A stretch of DNA of 64,000 bases from Martinezella hainanensis (GTDB lineage: Bacteria; Pseudomonadota; Alphaproteobacteria; Rhizobiales; Rhizobiaceae). The notes beneath the pieces are model-generated. The model saw nothing but the letters and a program-made list of their open reading frames with translations, ran no database searches and was not told the origin of the DNA. The stretch covers positions 186,001 to 250,000 of the forward strand of contig NZ_FMAC01000004.1 of the NCBI RefSeq assembly GCF_900094555.1. The letters are read 5' to 3'. Position numbers and translations under genes: made by a program. Positions 1-8,290 of the stretch are shown here, piece after piece (position 1 is the first letter of the stretch; every line of letters begins with the position of its first letter).

Positions 1-1271
1 GAATGCCCGGCCAGCAGTGGATTGGCTCGATCCAGCGCCGCCTTCACGTCGACGACGACGCCGTTCTCGCTCAGGAGATCGAGGATGTTGACGGCACCTT
101 CGGCCAGATAGGATTTGTGGGGAACGGCAAGGACGAGGGCGTCAAGCTTGCCGAAATCCTTCAGCTCCATCAGGCGGATGCCATATTCCTCTTCAGCCTC
201 CGGGTGGCTCGCCATCGGGTCGTGCACGAGCGGTTCCAGGCCGAACTGATGCAGTTCACTGATAATATCGGGCACGCGGCTGTTGCGCAGGTCGGGCACG
301 TTTTCTTTGAAGGTCAGGCCGAATATGCCGATCCGGGCGCCGTTGATCGGCTTTTTTGCCGCGACCAGCATCTTGATGAGCTTCTGGGCGATGAAAGCGC
401 CCATGCCGTCATTGATGCGCCGGCCCGACAGGATGACTTCCGGGTGGTAGCCGAGCTCTTCGGCCTTCGCGGTCAGGTAATAGGGATCGACGCCGATGCA
501 GTGGCCGCCGACCAGGCCGGGAGTGAAGGGCAGGAAGTTCCACTTCGTCCGGGCCGCCTTCAGCACATCGGCCGTGCGGATATCCATCTTCTCGAAAATG
601 ATCGAAAGCTCGTTCATCAGTGCAATGTTGAGGTCGCGCTGGGTGTTCTCGATCACCTTGGCGGCCTCGGCCACCTTGATGCTGGAGGCGCGGTGGATGC
701 CGGCCTGGACGACGGCGCCATAGATGGCGGCGATCTTCTCAAGCGTTTCCTCGTCGTCGCCGGCGACCACCTTCACGATGCGCTCGAAAGTATGTTCCTT
801 GTCGCCTGGGTTGATGCGCTCCGGCGAATAGCCGACATGAAAGTCTTTGCCCTGGCGCAGGCCGGAAACCTCCGCCAGCACCGGACCGCAGACTTCCTCG
901 GTGACGCCGGGATAGACGGTCGATTCGTAAACGACGATCGAACCTTCACGCAGAACCTTGCCGACAGTGCGGGAGGCAGAAATCATCGGCCGCAGATCCG
1001 GCTGCCGGTTCCGATCGATCGGCGTCGGCACGGCGACGATGAAAATATCCCGATCGCGCAGGTCCTCGATCTCGCTGCTGATGTGCAGTCCGCTCGCCCG
1101 CAGCCGTTCGGCAGAAACCTCCTGAGTATCATCCTCGCCCGCCTTCAGTGCGGCGACACGGGAGGCCTTTATGTCGAAGCCGACCACATCATGGAATTTT
1201 TCGGCCAGCGCGATCGCGACGGGCAGGCCCACATAACCGAGGCCAATGACGGCAATTTTTTCGTTCAACAC
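1..1271 (-). CDS. UDP-sugar (UDP-HexNAc type) 6-dehydrogenase, C-terminus cut by window edge
   Basis: Reading the minus strand from a GTG at 1271 (or TTG at 1268) gives 423 codons with no stop before the edge; the family runs about 425-430 residues, so only a few residues are missing. Seen: an N-terminal Rossmann motif GLGYVGLPVA, the segment YESTVYPGVTEEVCGP, the SPERINPGD motif, and LVGGHCIGVDPYYL with the catalytic Cys. These are typical of the TviB/WbpO branch (UDP-GlcNAc or UDP-GalNAc to the uronic acid, NAD-dependent, cytosolic), which feeds surface polysaccharide synthesis. Exact substrate is not decided by sequence reading. No ATG is available in frame, so the start is GTG or TTG. The long plus-strand open frame over the same bases is a shadow. 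Confidence 0.88.
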   Translation of the reverse strand, partial: MLNEKIAVIGLGYVGLPVAIALAEKFHDVVGFDIKASRVAALKAGEDDTQEVSAERLRASGLHISSEIEDLRDRDIFIVAVPTPIDRNRQPDLRPMISASRTVGKVLREGSIVVYESTVYPGVTEEVCGPVLAEVSGLRQGKDFHVGYSPERINPGDKEHTFERIVKVVAGDDEETLEKIAAIYGAVVQAGIHRASSIKVAEAAKVIENTQRDLNIALMNELSIIFEKMDIRTADVLKAARTKWNFLPFTPGLVGGHCIGVDPYYLTAKAEELGYHPEVILSGRRINDGMGAFIAQKLIKMLVAAKKPINGARIGIFGLTFKENVPDLRNSRVPDIISELHQFGLEPLVHDPMASHPEAEEEYGIRLMELKDFGKLDALVLAVPHKSYLAEGAVNILDLLSENGVVVDVKAALDRANPLLAGH

Positions 1272-1532
1272 ACCATACCTCGAACATTCCGCCTGAATTA
1301 GCGCAAATCCGAAGCGGATGTCAGCGCCTAATATTTGCCTTCAGGATCATTTCAGCTGTGGGTCGCATGAATGTGATGACCGGTCAGCGGCTTTGCAATG
1401 GCCCGGAAGTGCAGCCTTGTCGCATGTTGCGCCTCAGCTTTGGCGGAGATGCATAGGATGCCTATCGAAACTTTCTGGTTTCAACCCCATTTATTTGGGT
1501 GAGACCTATTTTCTCGGAAAGCGTGGTTCGCA

Positions 1533-1721
1533 ATGCGAAACAGCTATCTTAAACATCTACGCACACAGCGCGAGCAGCTTGAAGCCAAGCTCGAGCTGCA
1601 TATAGCCCGCTATTGTTTCGGCGACGAAGAGGTGGACGACGGCACAGAGGCGGAGCTGCGGCAACGTATCGCCGAACTGTCTGACGAAATCACCGAGCTT
1701 GAAACCCAATGGGGTGAATAG
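1533..1721 (+). CDS. Small hypothetical protein, 62 aa, charged and helical
   Basis: An ATG at 1533 opens 62 codons: MRNSYLKHLRTQREQLEAKL then an Arg/Glu-rich stretch and a second helix ending TELETQWGE. The heptad-like spacing of Leu/Glu/Arg suggests a short helical hairpin or coiled coil. A weak purine stretch (GGAAAG) lies about 14 bases upstream. It overlaps, tail to tail, about 110 bases of the minus-strand gene at 1610-2767; the composition of that shared stretch favours this plus-strand frame as the genuine protein. No family recognised; moderate confidence that it is a gene. Confidence 0.5.
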   Translation: MRNSYLKHLRTQREQLEAKLELHIARYCFGDEEVDDGTEAELRQRIAELSDEITELETQWGE

Positions 1722-2767
1722 TCGGTCGGCTGCTGAACGCAGTCGCCGCCTCGCGGGCTTCGGACGGTACTCGGTGCGATAGAAGGTGCAAGGAAGTCCT
1801 GCGTGGGATTCAGTTGCCAATCCGCAAAGGGTGGATTGGCAAAGAGAGCCACCGAATCCGTGGATATGGGTGCTTGGCAAGCCGAAAACGGCTGGCCGGG
1901 CGCGCAGGCTCCGGCCTTTATCAGGTCGTCGGCGGAGGCCTGGTCGGTCATCAGCCTGATTTTCATCGCTTCATCCGGTGTAATCAGCCGTATAGAACTC
2001 GGAGTGGCACTCATTGCCATGTCGAGGATCGACCGATCGATGCCCATTTCCCTGAAGTAAGCGAGAAATTTTGATCGCTGTGATTTCGACAGCGTCGTGC
2101 TGTCGCGCAGCCCGATAAACTTGCGGCTGATTTCCTGGCGACTGATGAGGCGCTTCTTGCCGTTAACGATCTGATATTTCATCCGGTAGAGTATCCGCTC
2201 CTGATCATAGGTCGTCTTGACCTGATGGACGCCCACGATACCGAAGGGGCTGATGACGCGCCTGACGCCGGCGGCCAGTACGAAAGGGCAGGCTGAGAAA
2301 CATCTGGCGCCAGCGGAATAGACGACGCCTTTTGCGCCGGCGTGCCAGCCATCGCCACAAAGTGGCTGGTCGTTCGGGCAAGATCGAAGTCTCGTGCCGC
2401 CCACGGCCACGGACAGGCCGCGCTTTCGGATGATTTCACCCATTTCCATTGCAGCCGCTACATTTCCGCCGGGCGAGTTCAGGATGATGGGCAGCTTCCT
2501 GTTGCCGATACTGACCAGAAGCTTGCGCAGATCGCCGGGGGATTTCGCATCGATCATGCCTTCGGCGGCAATCCAGTCGACGCAGCCCTCGGGTCGACAG
2601 CCGCCGGAGCCGGGATCGGCGTGTACGAGCATGAACTGCATGGGTGCGCCCGGCACCTGTGCTGCCGCCATCGTCGCCAAGGTAAAGAGCGCCAGTCCCG
2701 CCGCGGCGCCCAGCCGACAATTTCGAACAAGGAGGTGCGCAAGATGCGAGAAAACGACTGGAATCAT
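1610..2767 (-). CDS. Exported ClpP/crotonase-fold protein of the COG3904 type
   Basis: 385 codons from an ATG at 2767, with GGAGGC about nine bases upstream. The N-terminus has a hydrophobic signal segment (around residues 17-36, ending AAAQ), so the product should be periplasmic. The core carries LNSPGGNVAAAMEMGEIIRK and SAGARCFSACPFVLAAGV, the layout of ClpP-like serine-hydrolase folds (glycine-rich oxyanion loop, then Ser in SACPF). I know the family only as predicted periplasmic proteins; substrate unknown. The last ~50 residues turn into a Ser/Pro/Thr-rich low-complexity tail exactly where the frame runs antisense to the small ORF at 1533-1721, so the ancestral C-terminus was probably near 1730 and the stop has been lost or shifted. 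Confidence 0.75.
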   Translation of the reverse strand: MIPVVFSHLAHLLVRNCRLGAAAGLALFTLATMAAAQVPGAPMQFMLVHADPGSGGCRPEGCVDWIAAEGMIDAKSPGDLRKLLVSIGNRKLPIILNSPGGNVAAAMEMGEIIRKRGLSVAVGGTRLRSCPNDQPLCGDGWHAGAKGVVYSAGARCFSACPFVLAAGVRRVISPFGIVGVHQVKTTYDQERILYRMKYQIVNGKKRLISRQEISRKFIGLRDSTTLSKSQRSKFLAYFREMGIDRSILDMAMSATPSSIRLITPDEAMKIRLMTDQASADDLIKAGACAPGQPFSACQAPISTDSVALFANPPFADWQLNPTQDFLAPSIAPSTVRSPRGGDCVQQPTDYSPHWVSSSVISSDSSAIRCRSSASVPSSTSSSPKQ

Positions 2768-2976
2768 GAAGCGATGCCTCCGAGCATCTTTGTGACGGAT
2801 GGCCAGTAAAACACAACTCCGTTAAGCAAGTCGATGCAACCTTGATCTGCAGCATGCCGCCGCCGTCCGGTTGGCGTTCCACGGCGACGTTTCGTTTCGC
2901 GGCCACGCAAGCATCTCGACATCGGCGGCTTTTCGGCGCGATAAGGTCGGAGACGATCGAAGCGCGCGAGGAACCA

Positions 2977-3660
2977 ATGAAGCCGAGCCTTCCCACCCTT
3001 CTGAGCATCAATGGTGGCTATGTCGACACCGCCGGGTTTCTTGCCCTGCATGGGCTGTTCACGGCGCATGTCACGGGCAATTTCGTTACGCTCGGCGCTT
3101 CATTGGTACTCGGAACTTCGGGTGCCCTTGCCAAGCTTCTGGCTTTGCCTGTCTTTTGCGTCGTCGTCATTCTTGCCCGCCTTGTCGGCGGCGATCTCTC
3201 GCGGCGTAATCTGCCGACCTTGCAGATCATCCTGTCGCTGAAATTGCTGTTGCTCGTGCTTGCGGCGATCCTCGCCATGTTTTTCGGTCCGTTTGGCGAT
3301 GGGGACGGGTGGCAGCCGATTCTGACAGGGATGACGCTTGTCGCCGCCATGGCCATTCAGACGACGGCGCACCGCATTCATCTCGGCTCGGCGCCGCCGA
3401 CGACGATGATGACGGGCACGACGACGCAGATCATGATCGACATTGCCGATCTGCTGCGAGGTACTAAGCCGGAGGAGAAAACCGCTATGAAGGCGCGGCT
3501 TGGCCGCATGGGTATCGCCGTTGGCGGCTTTGCCTTCGGTTGCGCGCTGGCGGCGGCGCTTTTCATGCTTGCCGGCATGGCTTGTTTCCTGCTGCCGCCG
3601 GTTCTGGCGCTTGCCGGAATTCTTATGCATACCGGCAAGGCAGAGGCCAAGCCGGCTTAG
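2977..3660 (+). CDS. YoaK-family (DUF1275) inner-membrane protein
   Basis: 227 residues from the ATG at 2977, chosen because GAGGA sits 5-9 bases upstream and the sequence further upstream in the frame is Arg-rich and untypical. Begins MKPSLPTLLSINGGYVDTAG, continues with LHGLFTAHVTGNFVTLGA, a signature of DUF1275, and has about six hydrophobic segments, the last two in the C-terminal 50 residues. Function of the family is not established; the members are predicted permease-like membrane proteins. Divergent from the exported protein at 1610-2767; the 209 bases between them must hold both promoters. Confidence 0.8.
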   Translation: MKPSLPTLLSINGGYVDTAGFLALHGLFTAHVTGNFVTLGASLVLGTSGALAKLLALPVFCVVVILARLVGGDLSRRNLPTLQIILSLKLLLLVLAAILAMFFGPFGDGDGWQPILTGMTLVAAMAIQTTAHRIHLGSAPPTTMMTGTTTQIMIDIADLLRGTKPEEKTAMKARLGRMGIAVGGFAFGCALAAALFMLAGMACFLLPPVLALAGILMHTGKAEAKPA

Positions 3661-3811
3661 CTTCTTGGTCTCCGTCCATTCTTGAGACTACCAATCTTGC
3701 TCCTTTCTCCCGCCTTGCAAGTCGGCTACAGCTCTCTAAGTGTACGCGTCGGATCGAACTGATCCGCCGCGTCTGGGGCGGTAAATCCTTGTGAGTTAAG
3801 AAGGGATGGTC

Positions 3812-4795
3812 ATGGCAGGAGAAACGGTGCTTGTGGTCGGCGGAGCCGGATATATCGGTTCGCACACATGTCTGGATCTGGCGAATAAGGGGTTCAAACC
3901 CGTCGTCTACGACAATTTCTCCAACGGTCATCGTGAGTTCGTCAAATGGGGTCCGGCAGAGGAAGGCGATATCCGCGATCGTGCGCGTCTCGATGAAGTC
4001 CTTGCCAAGCACAAGCCGGCCGCCATCCTGCATTTTGCCGCACTGATCGAGGTCGGTGAGTCGGTGAAGGATCCCGTCTCCTTCTATGAAAACAATGTCA
4101 TCGGCACGCTGACCCTGCTTTCGGCAGCACAGGCGGCCGGCGTGAAGGCTTTCGTCTTTTCGTCCACCTGCGCGACCTATGGCCTGCCGCAGAGCGTGCC
4201 GCTTGATGAAAGCCACCAGCAGGTGCCGATCAACCCCTATGGCCGCACGAAATACATCGTCGAGCAGGCGCTTGCGGATTACGACCAGTACAAGGACCTG
4301 CGCTCCGTCGTGCTGCGCTATTTCAATGCCGCCGGCGCCGATTTCGAGGGCCGCATCGGCGAGTGGCATACGCCGGAAACCCATGCGATCCCGCTTGCCA
4401 TCGATGCCGCCCTCGGTCGCCGCCAGGGCTTCAAGGTCTTCGGCAGTGACTATGATACGCGCGACGGCACCTGCGTGCGTGACTATATCCATGTGCTCGA
4501 TCTTGCCGATGCGCATGTCCGCGCCGTGGAATATCTGCTTGATGGCGGCGATTCCGTCGCGCTCAATCTCGGCACAGGCACGGGTACGACCGTGAAGGAG
4601 CTGCTCGGCACGATCGAGACGGTGTCGAACCGGCCGTTCCCGGTCGAATATGTCGGCCGCCGCGAGGGCGATTCGACGACGCTCGTCGCCAACAACGACA
4701 AGGCCCGCGATATTCTCGGCTGGTCACCGCAATACGATCTGACCGAGATCATCCAATCCGCATGGAATTGGCATGCCAAATCCAACCAGCACTGA
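3812..4795 (+). CDS. galE: UDP-glucose 4-epimerase
   Basis: 327 residues of an extended short-chain dehydrogenase. Seen: the NAD-binding GGAGYIGSHT at the start, the FSSTCATYG strand with the catalytic Ser/Thr, NPYGRTKYIVE with the YxxxK pair, and the GTCVRDYIHVLDLADAH motif characteristic of GalE. Interconverts UDP-glucose and UDP-galactose in the cytosol, needed for galactose-containing exopolysaccharide and LPS (called exoB in rhizobia). Two ATGs lie at 3806 and 3812; AAGAAGGG ends at 3805, so 3812 has the better spacing. The 3' end overlaps the next gene by 23 bases, which implies cotranscription. Confidence 0.95.
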   Translation: MAGETVLVVGGAGYIGSHTCLDLANKGFKPVVYDNFSNGHREFVKWGPAEEGDIRDRARLDEVLAKHKPAAILHFAALIEVGESVKDPVSFYENNVIGTLTLLSAAQAAGVKAFVFSSTCATYGLPQSVPLDESHQQVPINPYGRTKYIVEQALADYDQYKDLRSVVLRYFNAAGADFEGRIGEWHTPETHAIPLAIDAALGRRQGFKVFGSDYDTRDGTCVRDYIHVLDLADAHVRAVEYLLDGGDSVALNLGTGTGTTVKELLGTIETVSNRPFPVEYVGRREGDSTTLVANNDKARDILGWSPQYDLTEIIQSAWNWHAKSNQH

Positions 4796-6341
4796 ACCCT
4801 CCTCTTTGGTTGGTGTTGGGGGCAAGCGCCCGAACGTTCTGTTGATTTCGGCTGACCAGTGGCGGGGAGATTGCCTTTCCGCCGTCGGACATGAATGCGT
4901 GAAGACGCCCAATGTCGATGCGCTGGCAAAGGAAGGCGTGCTCTTTCGACGCCACTATGCCGGTACCGCGCCCTGCTCGCCGGCGCGGGCGACGCTCTAT
5001 ACCGGCCTTTATCAGATGAACCATCGCGTTTGCCGCAATGGTTCGCCGCTCGATGCCCGCTTCGACAATGTTGCGCTTGCGGCGCGCCGCGCCGGCTACG
5101 ATCCGACGCTGTTCGGCTATACCGACACGGCGCCCGATCCGCGCGACCGCGATCCCCATGATCCGCATCTGACGACCTATGAAGGCGTGCTGCCCGGGTT
5201 TACGCCGCGACAGCTTCTGCCGGAGCATGAGAAGCAGTGGCTCTCCTGGCTGCGGTCACGCGGCCATGCCGATGCCGTCAGCCGCGATATCCATATTCCG
5301 CTCAGTGCCGAGCCCGGCGAAATTTCCAACAATGCGCCGGCCTATTCCAGGGACGAGACGCAGACGGCCTTTCTGGCGGGCGAGTTCATCCGCTGGCTTG
5401 GCGAGCAGGATCAGCCCTGGTTCGCGCATGTTTCCTTCCTGCGGCCGCATCCGCCTTTCTCGGTGCCGGAGCCCTATAACCGCATGTTCTCGACCGCCGA
5501 TGGCCCGGCCTTTGCGCGCGCCGCCGACCGCGAGACGGAGATGGCGCTGCATCCCCTGCTCGCTTTCGGCCTGCCGCTGATCGGCAAGGGCGGCTTCATG
5601 TATGGCGGCAAAGGCTCCATCAACGAGTGGACGTCGGAGGATTTTTCGGCGATCCGCGCCATCTATTACGGGATGATCGCCGAGGTCGATGCGCAGCTTG
5701 GCCGGATCTGGCAGGCCTTGAAGGATGCCGGCGCCTGGGACGATACCGTCATCGTCTTCACGTCGGACCATGCCGAGATGATGGGCGATCACTGGATGCT
5801 CGGCAAGGGCGGCTTCTTCGACGGAAGCTATCATGTTCCCCTTGTCATTCGTGATCCCCGTCAGAGCGCCACGCATGGCCGGCAGGTGGCACGCTTCACC
5901 AGCGCCGCTGATATTTTCCCAAGCCTGTGTGACCGGCTGGGTGTCGCGCCGGCAAATCATGTCGATGGTGAAAGCCTGCTGTCGTTCCTCTCCGGCTCCG
6001 AACCGGAAGGCTGGCGTGATGCGGCCTTCTGGGAGTTCGATTTCCGCGATATTGCCGAGGGCATTCCCGAGCGGCATTTCGGCCTGCGGTCCAAGGCCTG
6101 CAATCTGGCCGTTATCCGCGATGAGCGTTTCAAATACGTCCATTGCGCGGGTCTTCCGCCGCTGCTCTTCGATCTTTCAAAGGATCCGGCGGAACTATCC
6201 AATGTCGCCGAGGACGGCGTTTACACGGCGATCAGGCTCGCCTACGCCGAAAAGCTTCTCTCGGTTCGGGCGGAGCATCTGGACCAGACGCTGGCCTATA
6301 CGGAGCTGACGGAAAAAGGGCCGGTTTCGCTCCGGCCCTGA
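4773..6341 (+). CDS. Sulfatase-superfamily hydrolase, like rhizobial phosphonate monoester hydrolase
   Basis: 522 residues of the alkaline-phosphatase superfamily. Metal-binding Asp near residue 28 (LLISADQWRGD), the nucleophile motif APCSPARATLYTG with Cys68 in C-x-P-x-R (the formylglycine maturation signal of type I sulfatases), HPPFSVPEPYN, and FTSDHAEMMGDHWMLGKGG with the second metal site. The phrases PLDARFDN, FGYTDTAPDPRDRDP and FREFDFRD-like C-terminal sequence resemble the Rhizobium phosphonate monoester hydrolase/arylsulfatase group, so the substrate may be a phosphonate or phosphate diester or a sulfate ester. No signal peptide, so probably cytosolic. Starts inside galE (23-base overlap). 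Its last codons overlap a hairpin that probably ends the opposing gene. Confidence 0.85.
   Translation: MPNPTSTEPSSLVGVGGKRPNVLLISADQWRGDCLSAVGHECVKTPNVDALAKEGVLFRRHYAGTAPCSPARATLYTGLYQMNHRVCRNGSPLDARFDNVALAARRAGYDPTLFGYTDTAPDPRDRDPHDPHLTTYEGVLPGFTPRQLLPEHEKQWLSWLRSRGHADAVSRDIHIPLSAEPGEISNNAPAYSRDETQTAFLAGEFIRWLGEQDQPWFAHVSFLRPHPPFSVPEPYNRMFSTADGPAFARAADRETEMALHPLLAFGLPLIGKGGFMYGGKGSINEWTSEDFSAIRAIYYGMIAEVDAQLGRIWQALKDAGAWDDTVIVFTSDHAEMMGDHWMLGKGGFFDGSYHVPLVIRDPRQSATHGRQVARFTSAADIFPSLCDRLGVAPANHVDGESLLSFLSGSEPEGWRDAAFWEFDFRDIAEGIPERHFGLRSKACNLAVIRDERFKYVHCAGLPPLLFDLSKDPAELSNVAEDGVYTAIRLAYAEKLLSVRAEHLDQTLAYTELTEKGPVSLRP
6311..6340 (-). terminator. Intrinsic terminator of the DUF1993 gene, inside the sulfatase 3' end
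   Basis: On the minus strand AGGGCCGG (6339-6332) pairs with CCGGCCCT (6324-6317) around a 7-base loop and is followed by TTTTT (6316-6312). It faces the DUF1993 gene, which ends at 6413. The stem forms part of the last codons and stop of the plus-strand sulfatase gene. Confidence 0.6.
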
Positions 6342-6351
6342 GTGGCTTCTG

Positions 6352-6410
6352 TCATTCGTTTTTGCGTAATTCCGGACGGAAAACCGCTGCGCGCTTTTCC
6401 TGGAATTGGT
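6352..6410. repeat. Short intergenic rhizobial repeat (GTAATTCCGGACGG type), copy 1
   Basis: TTTTTGCGTAATTCCGGACG, then GAAAACCGC and CTTTTCCTGGAATTG, forms an imperfect palindrome around the central GAAAACCGCTG. Close relatives lie at 50255-50302 and 58354-58410. This type of element is scattered between genes in Rhizobium genomes; here it fills the gap between two convergent genes. Confidence 0.65.
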
Positions 6411-6412
6411 CC

Positions 6413-6919
6413 TTAGGCAAACGATCCGAGATAGTTCATCTTGCCGATGGACAGGCCGCGGCTGCGCAGGATGTCGTGTGCCGTGGTGACGTGGAAGAAG
6501 AAATTCGGCAGCGCGAATTTCGCCAGGTAGTCCTCGCCCTTGAAGACGATCTTGTTGCCTCCGGGCGAGATCGTCACTTCCCGCACATCGCTGCCTTCCA
6601 TCGTTGCCGGCGTAACCGTCGCCAGGAAATCCTGCGTTTTCCTCAGACGCTCGCGCAGATCGGCGACAGTCGTTTCGGTGTCTTCGAAGCGCGGCGCATC
6701 GATGCCGGCAAGACGGGAAATGGTGAGCTTTGCAGTATCGGAGGCGCGCTGATACTGGCCGGAGAGCGGCAGCATGTCGTCGATCAGGCGGGCGGAAATG
6801 AGTTCCTCCGCCGCAACGCCTTTTTCAGCCGCATGGGCTTCGATCTTGTCGAGATAGGCCGAAAGGTTTTGGAGGCCGCGTTGGAAGACGGGGACCGAGA
6901 AACTGTACATCGAGGGCAT
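6413..6919 (-). CDS. DUF1993 family protein
   Basis: 168 residues from the ATG at 6919, preceded by GGAGA eight bases upstream. Begins MPSMYSFSVPVFQRGLQNLSAYLDK, a hallmark of DUF1993, with DDMLPLSGQYQRASDTAK in the middle and FFFHVTTAHDILRSRG near the end. The His-containing helices recall the DinB/YfiT four-helix metal-binding fold, but no enzymatic role is established. Single gene, convergent with the sulfatase and divergent from the sugar transporter. Confidence 0.85.
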   Translation of the reverse strand: MPSMYSFSVPVFQRGLQNLSAYLDKIEAHAAEKGVAAEELISARLIDDMLPLSGQYQRASDTAKLTISRLAGIDAPRFEDTETTVADLRERLRKTQDFLATVTPATMEGSDVREVTISPGGNKIVFKGEDYLAKFALPNFFFHVTTAHDILRSRGLSIGKMNYLGSFA

Positions 6920-7291
6920 GTGTGTTCTCCATTGCGGGCCGCGGCGCGGCCGGTTGGTCGTCTGCATTCTATTCCGTTCCCGTGTCGATGGAATAACCGT
7001 TCCACGGTGACGGGTGCCCGTATGTAGGTTTGATCATCCGATGTTGCAGTGTGAGCGGCAAGAAAACTCGTCTTCCCCGGCTCCAGCGATGCGCCCAGAA
7101 TTTGCTGTTGACCTTTGCCCTGAAAAATGGAATGAATATTCCGCATAATGAATTTTACGGTTTGTTTGTTCCGTTTTTCGATGTGGCCGCCATGGGAGTG
7201 GCGGCCGAATTGAATAGAGGCCCCGCAGTCGAGACTGGGGGTTCCGGCATTTAGGAGGGGTGTGGCCGGGCACCTTATCTGGGAGGAAATC
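6920..7291. other. Intergenic region upstream of the sugar ABC operon
   Basis: 372 bases without a convincing gene. It must hold the promoters of the DUF1993 gene and of the importer. An inverted repeat TGGAA-N6-TTCCA at 6989-7004 is a candidate operator. A purine-rich ribosome site (GGGAGGAAA) immediately precedes the ATG at 7292. No clear sigma-70 boxes could be chosen by eye. Confidence 0.4.
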
Positions 7292-8218
7292 ATGAAGAAA
7301 TTTATCCTTGGCTCTGCGATGGCTCTTTTGCTCTCGACCGCTGCCCATGCCCAAACCATCGGCGTTTCGATGGCTCTGTTCGACGACAACTTTCTGACCG
7401 TTCTGCGCAACGGCATGCAGGACTACGCCAAGGACAAGGGCGTGACGCTGCAGGTCGAAGACGCCCAGAACGACATTGCCAAGCAGCAGAGCCAGATCCA
7501 GAACTTCATCGCCAGTAAGGTCGATGCCATCATCGTGAACCCGGTCGATACCGACGCGACGGCTGCCATTTCCAAGCTCGCAGCCGATGCCAAGATCCCG
7601 CTCGTCTATGTCAACCGCGAGCCGGCAAACGTCGACAGCCTTCCGGACAAGCAGGCTTTCGTTGCTTCGAACGAGCAGGAATCCGGTACGCTGGAAGCCA
7701 AGGAAGTCTGCCGCCTGCTGGGTGGCAAGGGCAAGGCCGTCATCATGATGGGCGAGCTTTCCAACCAGGCTGCCCGCATGCGCACCAAGGACGTCCATGA
7801 CGTGGTAGCGACCGACGAGTGCAAGGGCATCCAGATCGTTCAGGAGCAGACCGCCAACTGGCAGCGCACGCAGGGCGCCGACCTGATGACCAACTGGCTC
7901 TCCAGCGGCCTCGAATTCGATGCTGTGATCTCTAACAACGACGAAATGGCGATCGGCGCCATCCAGGCGCTGAAGGCTTCCGGCAAGTCGCTCGACAAGA
8001 TCATCGTTGCCGGCGTCGATGCCACGCAGGATGCGCTTGCCGCCATGCAGGCCGGCGACTTGAAGGTCACCGTATTCCAGGATGCCGCTGGCCAGGGCAA
8101 GGGCGCAGTCGATGCCGCGCTGAAGCTTGCCAAGGGCGATAAGATCGAGAAGAAGGTCTACATCCCCTTCCAGCTCGTCACGCCGACCAACGTCAAGGAC
8201 TTCGTCAAGAAGAACTGA
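7292..8218 (+). CDS. Periplasmic sugar-binding protein of a CUT2 ABC importer (inositol/ribose type)
   Basis: 308 residues with a Sec signal peptide (MKKFILGSAMALLLSTAAHA, cleavage after AHA). Peripla_BP_4 fold: IGVSMALFDDNFLTVLRNGM, DAIIVNPVDTDAT, IPLVYVNREP, and VDATQDALAAMQAGDLKVTV near the end. The sequence most resembles the inositol/rhizopine binding-protein branch (IbpA, IntA, MocB), but the ligand is an inference. The ATG at 7292 has GGGAGGAAA just upstream. First gene of a three-gene operon; a hairpin follows the stop and may keep its mRNA level above that of the next genes. Confidence 0.88.
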   Translation: MKKFILGSAMALLLSTAAHAQTIGVSMALFDDNFLTVLRNGMQDYAKDKGVTLQVEDAQNDIAKQQSQIQNFIASKVDAIIVNPVDTDATAAISKLAADAKIPLVYVNREPANVDSLPDKQAFVASNEQESGTLEAKEVCRLLGGKGKAVIMMGELSNQAARMRTKDVHDVVATDECKGIQIVQEQTANWQRTQGADLMTNWLSSGLEFDAVISNNDEMAIGAIQALKASGKSLDKIIVAGVDATQDALAAMQAGDLKVTVFQDAAGQGKGAVDAALKLAKGDKIEKKVYIPFQLVTPTNVKDFVKKN

Positions 8219-8238
8219 TGACGAGAGTGATCGATGGG

Positions 8239-8257
8239 TGCGGGCTTAAAGCCCGCA
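8239..8257 (+). promoter_or_regulatory. Intercistronic hairpin after the binding-protein gene
   Basis: TGCGGGC-TTAAA-GCCCGCA between the binding-protein stop (8218) and the ATPase start (8291), without a T-tract. Such stems often protect the 3' end of the upstream message so that the binding protein is made in excess over the membrane components. Confidence 0.5.
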
Positions 8258-8290
8258 TCCTTTGAAATCCGATCTGCCCGGGAGGGAAAA

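Noticed and set aside
3..1301. Plus-strand open frame of 432 codons
   Set aside because: It is antisense to a clear UDP-sugar dehydrogenase and its translation has no family features.
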